Assembly (NCBI RefSeq): GCF_000284295.1
Contig: NC_017093.1
Span: 2,666,001-2,730,000, forward strand
Length of the DNA stretch: 64,000 nucleotides
Direction of reading: 5' to 3'
DNA from: Actinoplanes missouriensis 431
GTDB taxonomy: Bacteria > Actinomycetota > Actinomycetes > Mycobacteriales > Micromonosporaceae
Shown here: positions 1 through 8,733 of the stretch, piece after piece
Layout: each line of letters begins with the position of its first letter
Position numbering within the stretch: the stretch's first letter is position 1
The notes under the pieces: generated by a model
Database searches by the model: none
What the model was told of the DNA's origin: nothing
The model's input: only the letters and a program-made list of their open reading frames with translations
Position numbers and translations under genes: made by a program

Positions 1-2
1 CA

Positions 3-590
3 CCGCCCGCCGCGGCGTTCGCCGAGCCGTCCGGCACCGCGGTACGGGCCGTCGCCGTCGCGGATGTCGAGGCAGGGCAGCGGGTCTGCGTGTGGGGACC
101 GGGGACCATCGGGTTGCTCGTGCTGCAGGCCGCGCGGGCCCGGGGCGCGATCGTGGACGTGGTCGGCACCAGGCCTGAGCAGTTGGACCTCGCCCGGCGG
201 CTGGGCGCCCACCGGACGTACACGCCGGACACCGCACCGGACGGCGAACATCTCGTGGTCGTGGACGCCACCGGGGCCGCGGGAGTGCCGGCCCGCACGA
301 TCACACAGGTCGACGCTGGTGGGGTGGTCGTGCTCATCGGCGTACCCGGCAGCGCGGCTCTGTCGGATGCGCGCGACGTCGTCCTCAAGGACCTGCGGGT
401 GATCGGCATCCTCGCCGGCTCCGCGGGGCTGGGCTCAGCGATCGATCTGATCGCCGGCGGCGAGATCACTCCGGAACCGTTGATCGGCGAGGTGATCCGG
501 CTGGACGACGTGCCGCGATACCTGCTCGACAAGGGGGCCACCTATCCCAGCGGGGCGACGAAGACCCTGGTGAACCTGCGACTGGGCTAA
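3..590 (+). CDS. Zinc-type (MDR) alcohol dehydrogenase, 3' part
   Basis: The gene enters from the left edge, so the catalytic-zinc N-terminal half is missing. The visible 195 residues hold the Rossmann domain of medium-chain dehydrogenases: an AGQRVCVWGPGTIGLL segment (GxGxxG-type dinucleotide site) and a following acidic residue region in DVVGTRPEQ. The C-terminal strand-helix ends in GATKTLVNL, typical of this superfamily. It presumably oxidises or reduces an alcohol/carbonyl with NAD(P). Its TAA overlaps the convergent radical SAM gene stop by a few bases. Substrate cannot be told from this half. Confidence 0.85.
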   Translation, partial: PPAAAFAEPSGTAVRAVAVADVEAGQRVCVWGPGTIGLLVLQAARARGAIVDVVGTRPEQLDLARRLGAHRTYTPDTAPDGEHLVVVDATGAAGVPARTITQVDAGGVVVLIGVPGSAALSDARDVVLKDLRVIGILAGSAGLGSAIDLIAGGEITPEPLIGEVIRLDDVPRYLLDKGATYPSGATKTLVNLRLG

Positions 591-2416
591 CCGAGCGCCT
601 CGGCCAGAGCGTCGTCGAAAGTGCGGAGCACCCGGGTACGCATGTCGCAACTCGTCTCTGTGATCTCGAACCGGCAGGGGTCTTCCTGACCGAACACCGA
701 GGCACTGACCTGGATCCCGGCGTGCGGCCGACCGGTGTGCAGCGAGACACCCCAGGCCAGGACGTCCCTGGTGAAGGCGCAGGCATCCCTCGGCCCGCCG
801 CCGATGTCTCGTTCCCGCAGCACCTGCGAGGAGCAGAAGCAGCCGTCGCGATCCGTCTCGATGATCGTTCCGTCGACCGAGACCGGCGACACCGCCTGTT
901 TGAGCTGGGTGTCGTGCGGGATCTCTCGGCTGTGCCGGACCAGGTCGCGCATCGACCGCATGGTGTCGAGCGTGTGTCCGGCCCGGCGGGCCTCGTGGCC
1001 CGCGCGGACGAAGTCCGGCCACACCGACATGGCCTGGGTGGCGATCCATGCCCAGTACAGCTCCTGCGCGTTCAGCAGGTCACTACCCAGGGAGAAGTTG
1101 AACATGTCGAAGAGCGCCGGCTCGGTGTCGTCGGTGAGCAGCCCCTTCTCTCGGCAGATCCGGAAGTCCTGCGAACCGGGGATCGGGTAGAACGGATTGG
1201 TCATGAACGGCACGCCGCGCTCCAGCATGGTCGCCGAGTCGTACGCCATCTCGGCCATCTCCTGGCCGGGCAGTCCGACGATCAGTGACGCCGAGGCGGT
1301 CACCCCCTCGCTGCGGAACCACGACGCGCCCGCCTGCACCTTGTCGGCGGAGGTGAAACCTTTCTTGATCTGCCGGAGGCGGAACCCGCTGGTGGTCTCC
1401 AGGCCGAAGAAGAGCCGCTTGAATCCGGCCTCGGCCATGACGGCGGCGATTTCCCTGGTCATGCCGATGACGGTGATGCCGTTGGGCAGGAACAGCTCCA
1501 CGTCCATCTTCTCGGCGATCAGTGCGTGGCACAGGCTCAGGACACGATCCATGTCGAAGGTGAAGTTGTCGTCCTCGATGTGGAAGCCGCGAACACCGTA
1601 CGCCGCCACGGCGTGCCGGATCTCCTCCACGACGCTCTGCACACTCCGGGCGCGGAACGCCTTCCCGACGGTCGCATGGACCGTGCAGAACGAGCAGGAG
1701 AACGGGCAGCCGCGGCTGGTGATCAGGGTGCCGTTGCCGGCGTAGTCGGCGAAGTCCACCTGATCGAAAGCGGGCCAGGGCAGCCCGTCCAGGTCCTGGA
1801 TCCAGGATCGATTCGGCGTGATGTGCCGGCGATGCTCCCCGGCCGGGCAGTCGCAGTAGCCGTCACCGCACCGGAATCCGACACCGTCGAGGCCGGCCGG
1901 CTGTTCGCCCCCGGCCAGTGCCAGCAGCAGGCGGGGGAAGGTGCGCTCGGCTTCGCCGAGCACCACCAGGTCGGCTGCCGAGTGGGTCAGGCAGTGCTCC
2001 GGCATGGCGGTGGGATGCTGCCCGCCGAGCACGACCGTGGCGTCCGGGACGAGCCGGCGGGCCATGCCGCACGTCTGGTAGGCCGGCTCGTAGTAGGGGG
2101 TGAACATGCAGGAGACGCCGACGACGTCCGGCTGCGCGGCCGCTATCGCCGCTGCGATCCGCTCCCAGGACGCCCCCCAGTGCACCAGGTGCTTCCAGTA
2201 CGGATGGGCGTCCAGCTTGACGCGGTCGGCGACGGTGAGGTCCTCGTCGGCGACCACATGGTTGTCGTCCAGGTAGGCGAGTGAATCGAAGAGGGATACC
2301 TCGTGGCCTTCCTTCTTCAGCGCCGCGGCGAGATACATCAGCCCGATCGGCAGGTGCCGGCCGATCTTGACCATGAATGCGCGTACCGGCGGCTTGACGA
2401 GCAACACCTTCGTCAT
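587..2416 (-). CDS. B12-binding radical SAM protein
   Basis: A 609-aa protein with a cobalamin-binding-like Rossmann domain at residues 1-165 (VLLVKPP start, later VVLGGQHPTAMPE and VVLGEAERTFP) followed by a radical SAM core. The 4Fe4S motif is C237-PFS-C241-SF-C244, a canonical CxxxCxxC. Such proteins use S-adenosylmethionine and often methylcobalamin for radical methylation, ring or thioether chemistry in cytosolic pathways. The C-terminal 150 residues are family-specific. The start overlaps the upstream membrane-anchored protein gene by ATGA (2413-2416), so the two are translationally coupled. Substrate is unknown; no precursor peptide, PKS or NRPS gene lies nearby. Confidence 0.9.
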   Translation of the reverse strand: MTKVLLVKPPVRAFMVKIGRHLPIGLMYLAAALKKEGHEVSLFDSLAYLDDNHVVADEDLTVADRVKLDAHPYWKHLVHWGASWERIAAAIAAAQPDVVGVSCMFTPYYEPAYQTCGMARRLVPDATVVLGGQHPTAMPEHCLTHSAADLVVLGEAERTFPRLLLALAGGEQPAGLDGVGFRCGDGYCDCPAGEHRRHITPNRSWIQDLDGLPWPAFDQVDFADYAGNGTLITSRGCPFSCSFCTVHATVGKAFRARSVQSVVEEIRHAVAAYGVRGFHIEDDNFTFDMDRVLSLCHALIAEKMDVELFLPNGITVIGMTREIAAVMAEAGFKRLFFGLETTSGFRLRQIKKGFTSADKVQAGASWFRSEGVTASASLIVGLPGQEMAEMAYDSATMLERGVPFMTNPFYPIPGSQDFRICREKGLLTDDTEPALFDMFNFSLGSDLLNAQELYWAWIATQAMSVWPDFVRAGHEARRAGHTLDTMRSMRDLVRHSREIPHDTQLKQAVSPVSVDGTIIETDRDGCFCSSQVLRERDIGGGPRDACAFTRDVLAWGVSLHTGRPHAGIQVSASVFGQEDPCRFEITETSCDMRTRVLRTFDDALAEALG

Positions 2417-3627
2417 CGGTCGCCGGCCAGTCTGCGACGCAGCTCGGGAAGGGCCAGGGCGAGAGCGAAGGCGCTGCCCGGCTGGTATTCGGCGCGCTCG
2501 TGCCAGGCGCTCAAGCGCGAGTCCCGATGGTCGATGAACTGCACCGGCGGGGATCCGGGGGTGGGCATGGATACCTCCCAGTTCGCGATGATCTTCTTCT
2601 TGAGCGAGGCGCCGAACAGGGCGTCCTCGACGTCGACGAGGACGGCGACCGTGGTGGTGCCGCTCAAGCAGTCGATGCCGATGCCGAGGCAGGTCAGGGT
2701 CAGCATCCCGTCCGGTTCGCGGTCCAGCAGGTCCCGGGCCTCGGGGAAGTTCAGGAACCAGTCCGGATCGTGCCGTCGCTCCAGCACCTCGCCGATCAGC
2801 TCCTCGTAGTCGAACAGCTCTTCGAGGTACTCCTTGACGAGGTTGTAGCCGATGATGCCGAGCTTGCTGCGGTGGCCGGCCAGCTCGTTCTCCGCCAGCC
2901 CGAAGTTCGGGATCACCGCCTTGGCGTTCGGCGCGGTCAGCACCTCACCGCTGCGGGACTGGATGGCGATCTCGTACGAGTGGGAGGTGCGCACGGCGAA
3001 GACGGCGAGCACACCGACGGAGAACGGGGCCGGCCGTGCGACGCCGGCTTGCGGAGGACCCGGCAGGAATCGGTCCCGTACCGGGGTCCGGATCCTCCGC
3101 CACCACCCGCCTGCCGCGCCGGCGAACGTCTCGTCCTCGAGCGCGATCAGGGACGACGCGAGGGCGAAATAGCGGCAGGGCCGGGTCGCCAGGAGGGTGT
3201 CCTCGTCCGGCTGTACGACGTCGAGGTAAAGCGATCGCTGGGATGTCTCGTAGAGCTTCGTGCCCAGCCGCAGGCGCCGTCTGATGGCTCGCATGTCCGG
3301 CTGTGGCGGTGACGCGGGCGCCGGTCGCTGGGTGAGCGGCCAGTCCGCCGTCATCTCCAGCCGCCGATTGAAGATCCACTCGTCGGGGGCGATGACCGGG
3401 ATCGTGGTGGTCGTGCCGTTGATGTCGGCGGTGAACAGCGCGACGCCCCGGCGCGCGTAATAGGTCAGCAGCCAGTCGCGCACCCGCTGACTGCGTAGAA
3501 GGTCTCCGCGTCTGCGGGCTGCCCGGCTGCTGCGCAGGGCCCGCAGGCGCCGGGCGGCGGCCGGGACGAGTGCCAGCGCTGCCCCGAACAGTGCTCCGAT
3601 GAAGGCGAACAGGATCTCGGTCCACAC
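2413..3627 (-). CDS. Membrane-anchored protein of unknown function, partner of the radical SAM enzyme
   Basis: 404 aa. Residues 3-25 form a single hydrophobic N-terminal anchor (ILFAFIGALFGAALALVPAA) followed by a strongly basic stretch, which predicts a cytoplasmic-facing soluble body of about 370 residues. The start is a GTG with a GAGGAG Shine-Dalgarno about 12 nt upstream. The body is well conserved in composition (TADINGTTTTIPVI; FGLAENELAGHRSKLGIIGYNL) but I do not recognise a family. A four-base overlap with the downstream radical SAM gene indicates one transcription/translation unit. It could tether or supply substrate to the enzyme; that is inference from position only. Confidence 0.7.
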   Translation of the reverse strand: MWTEILFAFIGALFGAALALVPAAARRLRALRSSRAARRRGDLLRSQRVRDWLLTYYARRGVALFTADINGTTTTIPVIAPDEWIFNRRLEMTADWPLTQRPAPASPPQPDMRAIRRRLRLGTKLYETSQRSLYLDVVQPDEDTLLATRPCRYFALASSLIALEDETFAGAAGGWWRRIRTPVRDRFLPGPPQAGVARPAPFSVGVLAVFAVRTSHSYEIAIQSRSGEVLTAPNAKAVIPNFGLAENELAGHRSKLGIIGYNLVKEYLEELFDYEELIGEVLERRHDPDWFLNFPEARDLLDREPDGMLTLTCLGIGIDCLSGTTTVAVLVDVEDALFGASLKKKIIANWEVSMPTPGSPPVQFIDHRDSRLSAWHERAEYQPGSAFALALALPELRRRLAGDR

Positions 3628-3750
3628 GGGCCAGTCACTCCTCGCGGCGGGGCGGCTTCGTAGTGTTACCCACCCCGAAGTGTGCCGAGCATCGGCAAAC
3701 TTGGAAAGACGCTCGCCTCGCGAGATTGCGGGGACTGCTTCACGCCGTAC

Positions 3751-5406
3751 TCAGAAAAGGTCTTCCTCCCGGAATTCTCCGGTGGCGTCGGGGCGCTCTC
3801 GCAACTCCACCCGGCGGATCTTGCCGGAGATCGTTTTCGGCAGCTCGGCGAACTCGATACGGCGAATGCGCTTGTAGGGCGCCAGATTCTCCCGGCAGTG
3901 CAGCAGGATCGCCCGGGCCGTCTCCGCGGTCGGCGACCAGCCCTCGGCGAGCGCCACATAGGCCTTCGGCACCGCGAGCCGCACCGGATCCGGGGACGGC
4001 ACCACCGCGGCCTCGGCCACCGCGTCGTGCTCGATCAGCACGCTCTCCAGCTCGAACGGCGAGATCCGGTAGTCCGAGGCCTTGAACACGTCATCCGTGC
4101 GTCCCACATAGGTGACATAACCGTCCGCATCGCGGGAACCGATGTCGCCGGTGTGGTAGTAGCCGCCGGCCATCGCCTCGGCGTTGCGGTCGGGGTCGCC
4201 GTGGTAGCCGAGCATCAGTCCGAGAGGGCGTTCGCGCAGGTCGAGGCAGATTTCGCCCTCGTCGCTCTCGGCGCCGGTCGCCGGGTCGACCAGCGCCACC
4301 TTATAGCCGGGCGTCGGCCGGCCCATCGAGCCGGGCTTCACGGTCTGACCGGGGGTGTTGGCGATCTGCACGGTCGTCTCGGTCTGCCCGAACCCGTCCC
4401 GGATCGTCACACCCCAGGCCCGCTGCACCTGCTCGATCACCTCGGGGTTGAGCGGCTCCCCGGCGCCGACCACAGTGGCCGGCGGGTTCCGCAACTGCGT
4501 CAGGTCGGACTGCACCAGCATCCGCCACACCGTCGGCGGCGCGCAGAAACTCGTCACCCCGCATCTGTCCATCTGTGTAAGCAGACTCGACGCGTCGAAG
4601 CGTCTGTAGTTGTAGATGAACACGCATGCCAGCGCGTTCCACGGCGCGAAGACGTTGCTCCACGCGTGCTTCGCCCAGCCGGGGGAGGAGATGTTCAGAT
4701 GCACGTCGCCGGGGCGCAGCCCGATCCAGTACATCGTCGACAGATGCCCGACGGGGTAGGACGCGTGGGTGTGCTCGACGAGTTTCGGCAGCGCGGTGGT
4801 CCCGGAGGTGAAATAGAGCAGCAGCGAGTCGTCCGCCCTGGTCACGCCATCGGGGGTGAACGCCGCATCGGCGTCGTCGGCATCCGCGTATGCGATCCAG
4901 CCGGCCTGCGGGGCGCCGACCGCGATCCGCGTGTAATCACCCTTCACGTCCGCGAACTTGCCGGTGTCCGCCGCACCGACGATCACGTGCGCGGCTCGCC
5001 CCCGGTCGAGGCGGTCCCGCAGGTCAGCCGGCCCGAGCAGCGGCGTCGCCGGGATCACCACGGCGCCCAGCTTCATCGTCGCGAGCAGGCACTCCCACAG
5101 CTCCACCTGGTTGCCGAGCATCAGGATCACCCGGTCGCCGCGCCTCACCCCGAGGCCGCGCAGCCAGTTCGCCACCCGGCTCGACCGCGCGGACATCTCG
5201 GCGAACGTGTGCCGCTGCTCCGAGCCGTCCTCCTCCACGATCCACAGCGCCGTCCGCGGCCCCGCCTCGCCGGCCGCCTCCGCGTCGAACCAGTCGATCG
5301 CCCAGTTGAAGGTGTCCAGCTGCGGCCACCGGAAATCCCGATAGGCGGTGTCGTAATCGTCGCGGTGCGCCAGGAGGAACTCACGGGCCTGCCGGAACGT
5401 GGTCAT
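3751..5406 (-). CDS. Acyl-CoA synthetase (AMP-dependent synthetase/ligase)
   Basis: 551 aa, the usual length of medium-chain/acetyl-CoA-synthetase-like ligases, which activate a carboxylic acid through an acyl-AMP to the CoA thioester. Motifs are intact: the phosphate-binding loop FTSGTTALPK near residue 190, GFGQTETT near 315, YYHTGDIG near 400, GRTDDVFKASDYRISP (hinge and A8 motif), and the catalytic lysine in PKTISGKIRR near the C-terminus. It begins 9 nt after the stop of the upstream enoyl-CoA-hydratase-like gene, so the two form an operon that probably handles one acyl-CoA substrate. The acid used is unknown. Confidence 0.92.
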   Translation of the reverse strand: MTTFRQAREFLLAHRDDYDTAYRDFRWPQLDTFNWAIDWFDAEAAGEAGPRTALWIVEEDGSEQRHTFAEMSARSSRVANWLRGLGVRRGDRVILMLGNQVELWECLLATMKLGAVVIPATPLLGPADLRDRLDRGRAAHVIVGAADTGKFADVKGDYTRIAVGAPQAGWIAYADADDADAAFTPDGVTRADDSLLLYFTSGTTALPKLVEHTHASYPVGHLSTMYWIGLRPGDVHLNISSPGWAKHAWSNVFAPWNALACVFIYNYRRFDASSLLTQMDRCGVTSFCAPPTVWRMLVQSDLTQLRNPPATVVGAGEPLNPEVIEQVQRAWGVTIRDGFGQTETTVQIANTPGQTVKPGSMGRPTPGYKVALVDPATGAESDEGEICLDLRERPLGLMLGYHGDPDRNAEAMAGGYYHTGDIGSRDADGYVTYVGRTDDVFKASDYRISPFELESVLIEHDAVAEAAVVPSPDPVRLAVPKAYVALAEGWSPTAETARAILLHCRENLAPYKRIRRIEFAELPKTISGKIRRVELRERPDATGEFREEDLF

Positions 5407-5415
5407 GGCCTCACC

Positions 5416-6183
5416 TTATTCGCCGCGGAAGACCGGTGGGCGCCGCTCCAGGCTGGCCCGGATCCCCTCGGAGCTGTCCGCGGTCGCCCACAGCACCTTC
5501 TGCTCACTGAGTTCGTGCGCCAGCGCGTCCCGCACCCGCGCGGCCAGATCCCCGCGCAGCGTCGCCCGGATCGACCGCACCGCCAGCGGCGCCGCCTCGG
5601 CGATCTGCGCCGCCAGCTCCATCGCCGCCGCACGCACCCGCCCCGGCTCGGCCAGCCGATCCGCCAGCCCGAGACGCAGGGCCTCCTCGCCGCCGACCCG
5701 CCGCCCGGTGAGCAGCATGTCCGCCGCGGCCTGCCGCCCGACGATCTCCGGCAGCGTCACGCTGATCCCGAACCCCTGATGGAACCCGAGCCGCGCGAAA
5801 TTCGCGACGAACCGGCTGGACGGCTCCGCCACCCGGAAATCCGCTGCGCACGCCAGCCCGAGACCACCACCCACCGCGGTGCCCTGCACGGCCGCGATCA
5901 GCGGAGTCCGGATCTCGAACAGCTGAGCGGCCTTCTCGTACAGCCGCCGCGCCGCCGTGACATGGTCGGCCGCGAACTCGCCGCTGCCGAAATCCGCGCC
6001 ACCACAGAAATGCTTGCCCTGGGACGCGAGAACGATGACCCGGCACTGCTTGTCGCCGTCCAGGTCACGCGCCGCATCGACGATCCGGCCGATCAGGGCC
6101 TCGTCGAAATGGTTCGCGGGCGGCCGCCGCATCTCCAGTAGGGCGATCCCGTCACCGACGGTCACCGACAGATCAGAACTCAC
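5416..6183 (-). CDS. Enoyl-CoA hydratase/isomerase family protein
   Basis: 255 aa crotonase-fold protein. The two oxyanion-hole segments are visible as KHFCGGADFGSG (about 60-71) and AVQGTAVGGGLGLACAADFRVAE (about 98-120). By-eye alignment with rat mitochondrial hydratase puts Gly where the first catalytic Glu (E144) sits and Phe where the second (E164) sits, so it is probably not a classical hydratase; crotonase paralogues without both Glu do isomerase, hydrolase or other chemistry. It is the first gene of a pair with the acyl-CoA synthetase 9 nt downstream. The reaction is therefore unassigned although the fold is clear. Confidence 0.88.
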   Translation of the reverse strand: MSSDLSVTVGDGIALLEMRRPPANHFDEALIGRIVDAARDLDGDKQCRVIVLASQGKHFCGGADFGSGEFAADHVTAARRLYEKAAQLFEIRTPLIAAVQGTAVGGGLGLACAADFRVAEPSSRFVANFARLGFHQGFGISVTLPEIVGRQAAADMLLTGRRVGGEEALRLGLADRLAEPGRVRAAAMELAAQIAEAAPLAVRSIRATLRGDLAARVRDALAHELSEQKVLWATADSSEGIRASLERRPPVFRGE

Positions 6184-6216
6184 GGCTGATCTTATCGTCG
6201 CCGCGGCGGGCGGTCG

Positions 6217-7281
6217 CTAGCCGCCGCCGGTGCCGGCGCGCTCGACCAGGACGAACACCAGCGCGCCCACGGCCACGATCGCCGCCGTCGCGGCGATCAC
6301 GACAAGGAGGATCGCCCAACCCCGGTCCTTCGGTTCCGGCTGGTGCCGGGTCCGGGCAATGGAGGGGTACGCGGTGAGCATGCTCGCGGCGGACCGAAGG
6401 AGTTCGTCGTGGTTGTGGGGCGGGGGAGGGAGCCGTGAGGTCGGCGGTTTCGTGACGACGGGTGGTGGTGGTGCTGGTTCGGGGGTTGTCCCGGGTCGTT
6501 CTGGTTCGTCGGGTTTCTGGGTTTCTTCGGGTTCGTCGGGGGCTTCCGGGTCCCAGAACGGCTCCACGTAGCGGGACTGTGTCCCGTGCTGCGGAGGTGG
6601 TTCCGGGTCCTCCATCTCCGGTAGCCAGGCGGGCTCGACTTCCGGTTGCGGGTCTTCGAGCTGAGGGTCTTCGAGCTGAGGGTCTTCGAGCTGCGGGTCT
6701 TCCAGCTGGGGATTCTTCTGCTGCGGTTTCTTCTGCTGAAGGGGCGGTGGCTGGGGCGGGACCCGGTACACGCCGGGTGGATCGAGGAGTTGTCGGTTCG
6801 GCGGTGCGGCTTCCACCCGTACCGGGGAAGGGTCTTGGAGATAAGCCCGCGCCCGGGCGACCGCCTGGTGTTGCGCGCCGAGGGCCGCCGGGCCGTGCTG
6901 GGCGACCCGGGTGAACGCCTTGCGGGCCTCGTGGCGGTTGCCCAGCTCCTCCGCGACCTGGCCGAGGTCGTAGGAGACCCGCAGCATGATCGGGCTCGCG
7001 TCACCGTGCCGAGGCCGGCCGGCGGCGTAGGCTTCCTCCAGCACCCGGCGCGCCCCGGCCGGATCACCGATGCGGCGCGAGAGGGCCGCCAGGTGCAGCT
7101 GCGTGCTGAGCACCTCGGGGTGATCCTCACCGAGCCGCGTCTGACCCAGCTCCACGGCACGCTCCAGCAGCAGGCGAGCGCCATCCGGATCGCCCGAGGC
7201 GACCAGCCGGCGAGCCCGCTCCAGAGCCTGCGTCAGCGGGGGCACGCCCTCATGCTGCCCGTTCCGCCGCGCCCCGGCCAC
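6217..7281 (-). CDS. TPR protein with proline-rich repeat linker and C-terminal membrane anchor
   Basis: 354 aa. Residues 15-150 form three to four tetratricopeptide-like repeats (LERARRLVASGDPDGARLLLE; ARRVLEEAYAAGRPRHGD; ARKAFTRVAQHGPAALG). A long low-complexity linker follows, with five consecutive QLEDP-type pentapeptides near residues 190-215 and then Pro/Glu/Lys-rich sequence. A single transmembrane helix lies at about 325-348 (WAILLVVIAATAAIVAVGALVFVLV), giving a tail-anchored topology. TPR domains mediate protein-protein contacts; the partner is unknown. A GTG at about residue 13 (VPPLTQAL) is an alternative start. It is separated from the fatty-acid genes by 33 nt on the same strand. 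Confidence 0.75.
   Translation of the reverse strand: MAGARRNGQHEGVPPLTQALERARRLVASGDPDGARLLLERAVELGQTRLGEDHPEVLSTQLHLAALSRRIGDPAGARRVLEEAYAAGRPRHGDASPIMLRVSYDLGQVAEELGNRHEARKAFTRVAQHGPAALGAQHQAVARARAYLQDPSPVRVEAAPPNRQLLDPPGVYRVPPQPPPLQQKKPQQKNPQLEDPQLEDPQLEDPQLEDPQPEVEPAWLPEMEDPEPPPQHGTQSRYVEPFWDPEAPDEPEETQKPDEPERPGTTPEPAPPPPVVTKPPTSRLPPPPHNHDELLRSAASMLTAYPSIARTRHQPEPKDRGWAILLVVIAATAAIVAVGALVFVLVERAGTGGG
6650..6709. repeat. Four tandem 15-bp units in the TPR gene
   Basis: Four head-to-tail copies of a 15-bp unit (gggtcttcgagctga on the + strand; the first two are identical, the third and fourth differ by one to three bases). On the minus strand they encode the pentapeptide QLEDP. The near-identity at DNA level suggests recent slippage expansion, and the multiple-of-three unit keeps frame. 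Confidence 0.9.
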
Positions 7282-7369
7282 CCCTGCTTTGGGCGCCGTT
7301 CAGGGCCGTGTACAGTTCTGACCTGTGCGGCACGAGGGGCAAGCCCCGCGATAAGCTGCATAAGTGCAG

Positions 7370-7454
7370 GTCCGGGTGGCGGAATGGCAGACGCGCTAGC
7401 TTGAGGTGCTAGTGCCCTTTATCGGGCGTGGGGGTTCAAGTCCCCCCTCGGACA
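7370..7454 (+). tRNA. tRNA-Leu (anticodon GAG)
   Basis: An 85-nt class II tRNA. The acceptor stem GTCCGGG (7370-7376) pairs with CTCGGAC (7447-7453) with one G-T pair, and A7454 is the discriminator. The anticodon stem is CTAGC/GCTAG with loop TTGAGGT, so the anticodon is GAG at 7403-7405. The long variable arm has GCCC/GGGC pairing, and the T arm shows GGGGG-TTCAAGT-CCCCC. The CCA end is not encoded. The 3' end is followed within 13 nt by a strong hairpin and then by gene debris, a common integration-site setting. Confidence 0.97.
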
Positions 7455-7466
7455 CGCGTTATACAC

Positions 7467-7499
7467 AAGGCCGAAGTCGTCATTGACGACCTCGGCCTT
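7467..7499 (+). terminator. Hairpin downstream of tRNA-Leu
   Basis: Inverted repeat AAGGCCGA-A-GTCGTC ... GACGAC-C-TCGGCCTT with a three-base loop: two strong stem segments around a single A/C mismatch. There is no U-tract, as is usual for high-GC actinobacterial terminators. It is placed 12 nt after the tRNA and would end its transcript. Confidence 0.75.
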
Positions 7500-7666
7500 C
7501 AGTGTTTTCAGGCCTGGTTGGTAGGTCATGCAGGCCGATGCGGCTGTACAGCTCGGCGCGGTCGCGGGAGCCTGGCATGTCAAAGCCCACAGTCTTCCGG
7601 TACGCCCGGCGAACACTCCCCGGGCGCGCCCGCGACCGTCTGCCTGCTTCCGGCCATGGCGATTGA

Positions 7667-7930
7667 CACGTCCTCATCCCCGGCTCGATCACCGTGGTCC
7701 AGCAGCTGCTCGCGGCCGGCCCGATCGACGAACTGCGCCTGCTCGTCCACCCGGTCGCCGGCCGCAAGGGCCAGCGCCTCTTCGACGAGGGCGACAGCGC
7801 GTACCACCTCAAGGTGATCGCCACCGAGGCGTACCCGACCGGCGTCATCCGCGTCGTCGACGCCCCGTCTGAGCCGCCCGCGCCGACCGGCTACGACAAG
7901 GCCGCCGGCACCGTCAACGAGGGTGCATGA
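7667..7930 (+). pseudogene. C-terminal fragment of a DHFR/RibD-type reductase
   Basis: An open frame after a stop at 7664-7666 encodes HVLIPGSITVVQQLLAAGPIDE and then ELRLLVHPVAGRKGQRLFDEGD, the C-terminal half of the dihydrofolate-reductase-like (RibD C-terminal) family. That family normally has about 180-190 residues; only about 87 remain and the N-terminal nucleotide-binding part is absent. No Shine-Dalgarno precedes an in-frame start. It lies immediately after tRNA-Leu and its terminator, so it was probably truncated by an insertion/excision event at the tRNA. Confidence 0.7.
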
Positions 7931-8164
7931 CCGCCAATCGATCACCAGTGTCAGGTCGATGACCAGGACCGATCTGTGCCGGGAAGCGCTTCGCGGATCG
8001 GTCCCCGGGGCACAAGTGGCCACGGCGTTGTCAGCCAGCGCTCTATATCTCGACAATCAGGACGACCACGCTAAATCCGTCGCTCGCGCTCCCGGCCACC
8101 TCATATCCATCGGAGAGCGCGATCGGCGGTGAGTCCGACGCATCGCCGCACGACTACCACGACC

Positions 8165-8317
8165 TCAGCGCGGGTCGCTGTCCTCGGCGGGCTCCACGAA
8201 CTCCGGGCTCTCGTCGGCGGCGTCCTCACTGGCCAGTTCGGGGACCGTGCTCTCGTCCCGGACGGCGGCCGCCACCTCGGGCGTCTCCTCGATCGGCGTC
8301 CACTGCTGCTCGCTCAT
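8165..8317 (-). CDS. Small acidic protein, 50 aa
   Basis: An ATG at 8317 is preceded by GGGAGAGG, a good Shine-Dalgarno. The product begins MSEQQWTPIEETPEVAAAV and continues rich in Glu, Asp and Ser (C-terminal EPAEDSDPR). It is predicted to be disordered and very acidic. Short acidic proteins of this sort are common in actinobacteria but I cannot name a family. Codon third positions are G/C, consistent with real coding. It stands alone among remnants. Confidence 0.5.
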   Translation of the reverse strand: MSEQQWTPIEETPEVAAAVRDESTVPELASEDAADESPEFVEPAEDSDPR

Positions 8318-8506
8318 ACCTCTCCCTTACCCAGGAGGACAGCGTTGCCAACGGCTATCTTGCTCCGACGATTTTCCCCGGTCATGGGGACATGTTCTCG
8401 GACGAGGCCGCCGGTGGAGTGCCCGGTGCTGTCAGGCAGCTTGACACGGCGAGCGGCCGGCCGGCCTCCGTGCTGGTGAAACGGGAAGCCCTGGACGAGG
8501 GTTCCC

Positions 8507-8733
8507 ATGACGCACATGGGACCACTTCGGCGCAAGACGGTGCTGACTGATGTCGGCCCGGTCGAGATCGTCGTGCCGCGGGATCGGGACGGCTCGTTCG
8601 AGCCGCAGATCGTCAAGAAGCGGCAGCGGCGGCTGACCGGGGTCGAGGACATGGTCGTCTCGCTATCGGCGAAAGGCCTGACCACGGGCGAGATCAGCGC
8701 TCACCTGGCCGAGGTGTATGGCGCCGAGGGTTA
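8507..8733 (+). pseudogene. IS256-family transposase fragment
   Basis: About 75 residues match the conserved N-terminal/central part of IS256 (mutator-type) transposases: RRKTVLTDVGPVEIVVPRDRDG, then SFEPQIVKKRQRRLTGVEDMV and SLSAKGLTTGEISAHLAEVYG. Homology stops abruptly after VYGAE; the DDE catalytic core is absent. No terminal inverted repeats were found. It is a dead relic. Confidence 0.85.

Noticed and set aside
3682..6141. An 819-codon open frame antisense to the acyl-CoA synthetase and hydratase-like genes
   Set aside because: Arg/His/Pro-rich translation without motifs; it is the GC-bias shadow of two clear genes.
587..6183. Natural-product cluster built on the radical SAM enzyme and acyl-CoA ligase
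   Set aside because: No PKS, NRPS, precursor peptide, transporter or resistance gene; the ligase belongs with the hydratase-like gene.
6650..6709. Short CRISPR-like array
   Set aside because: The units are 15 bp, contiguous, without spacers, and encode a pentapeptide repeat in frame.
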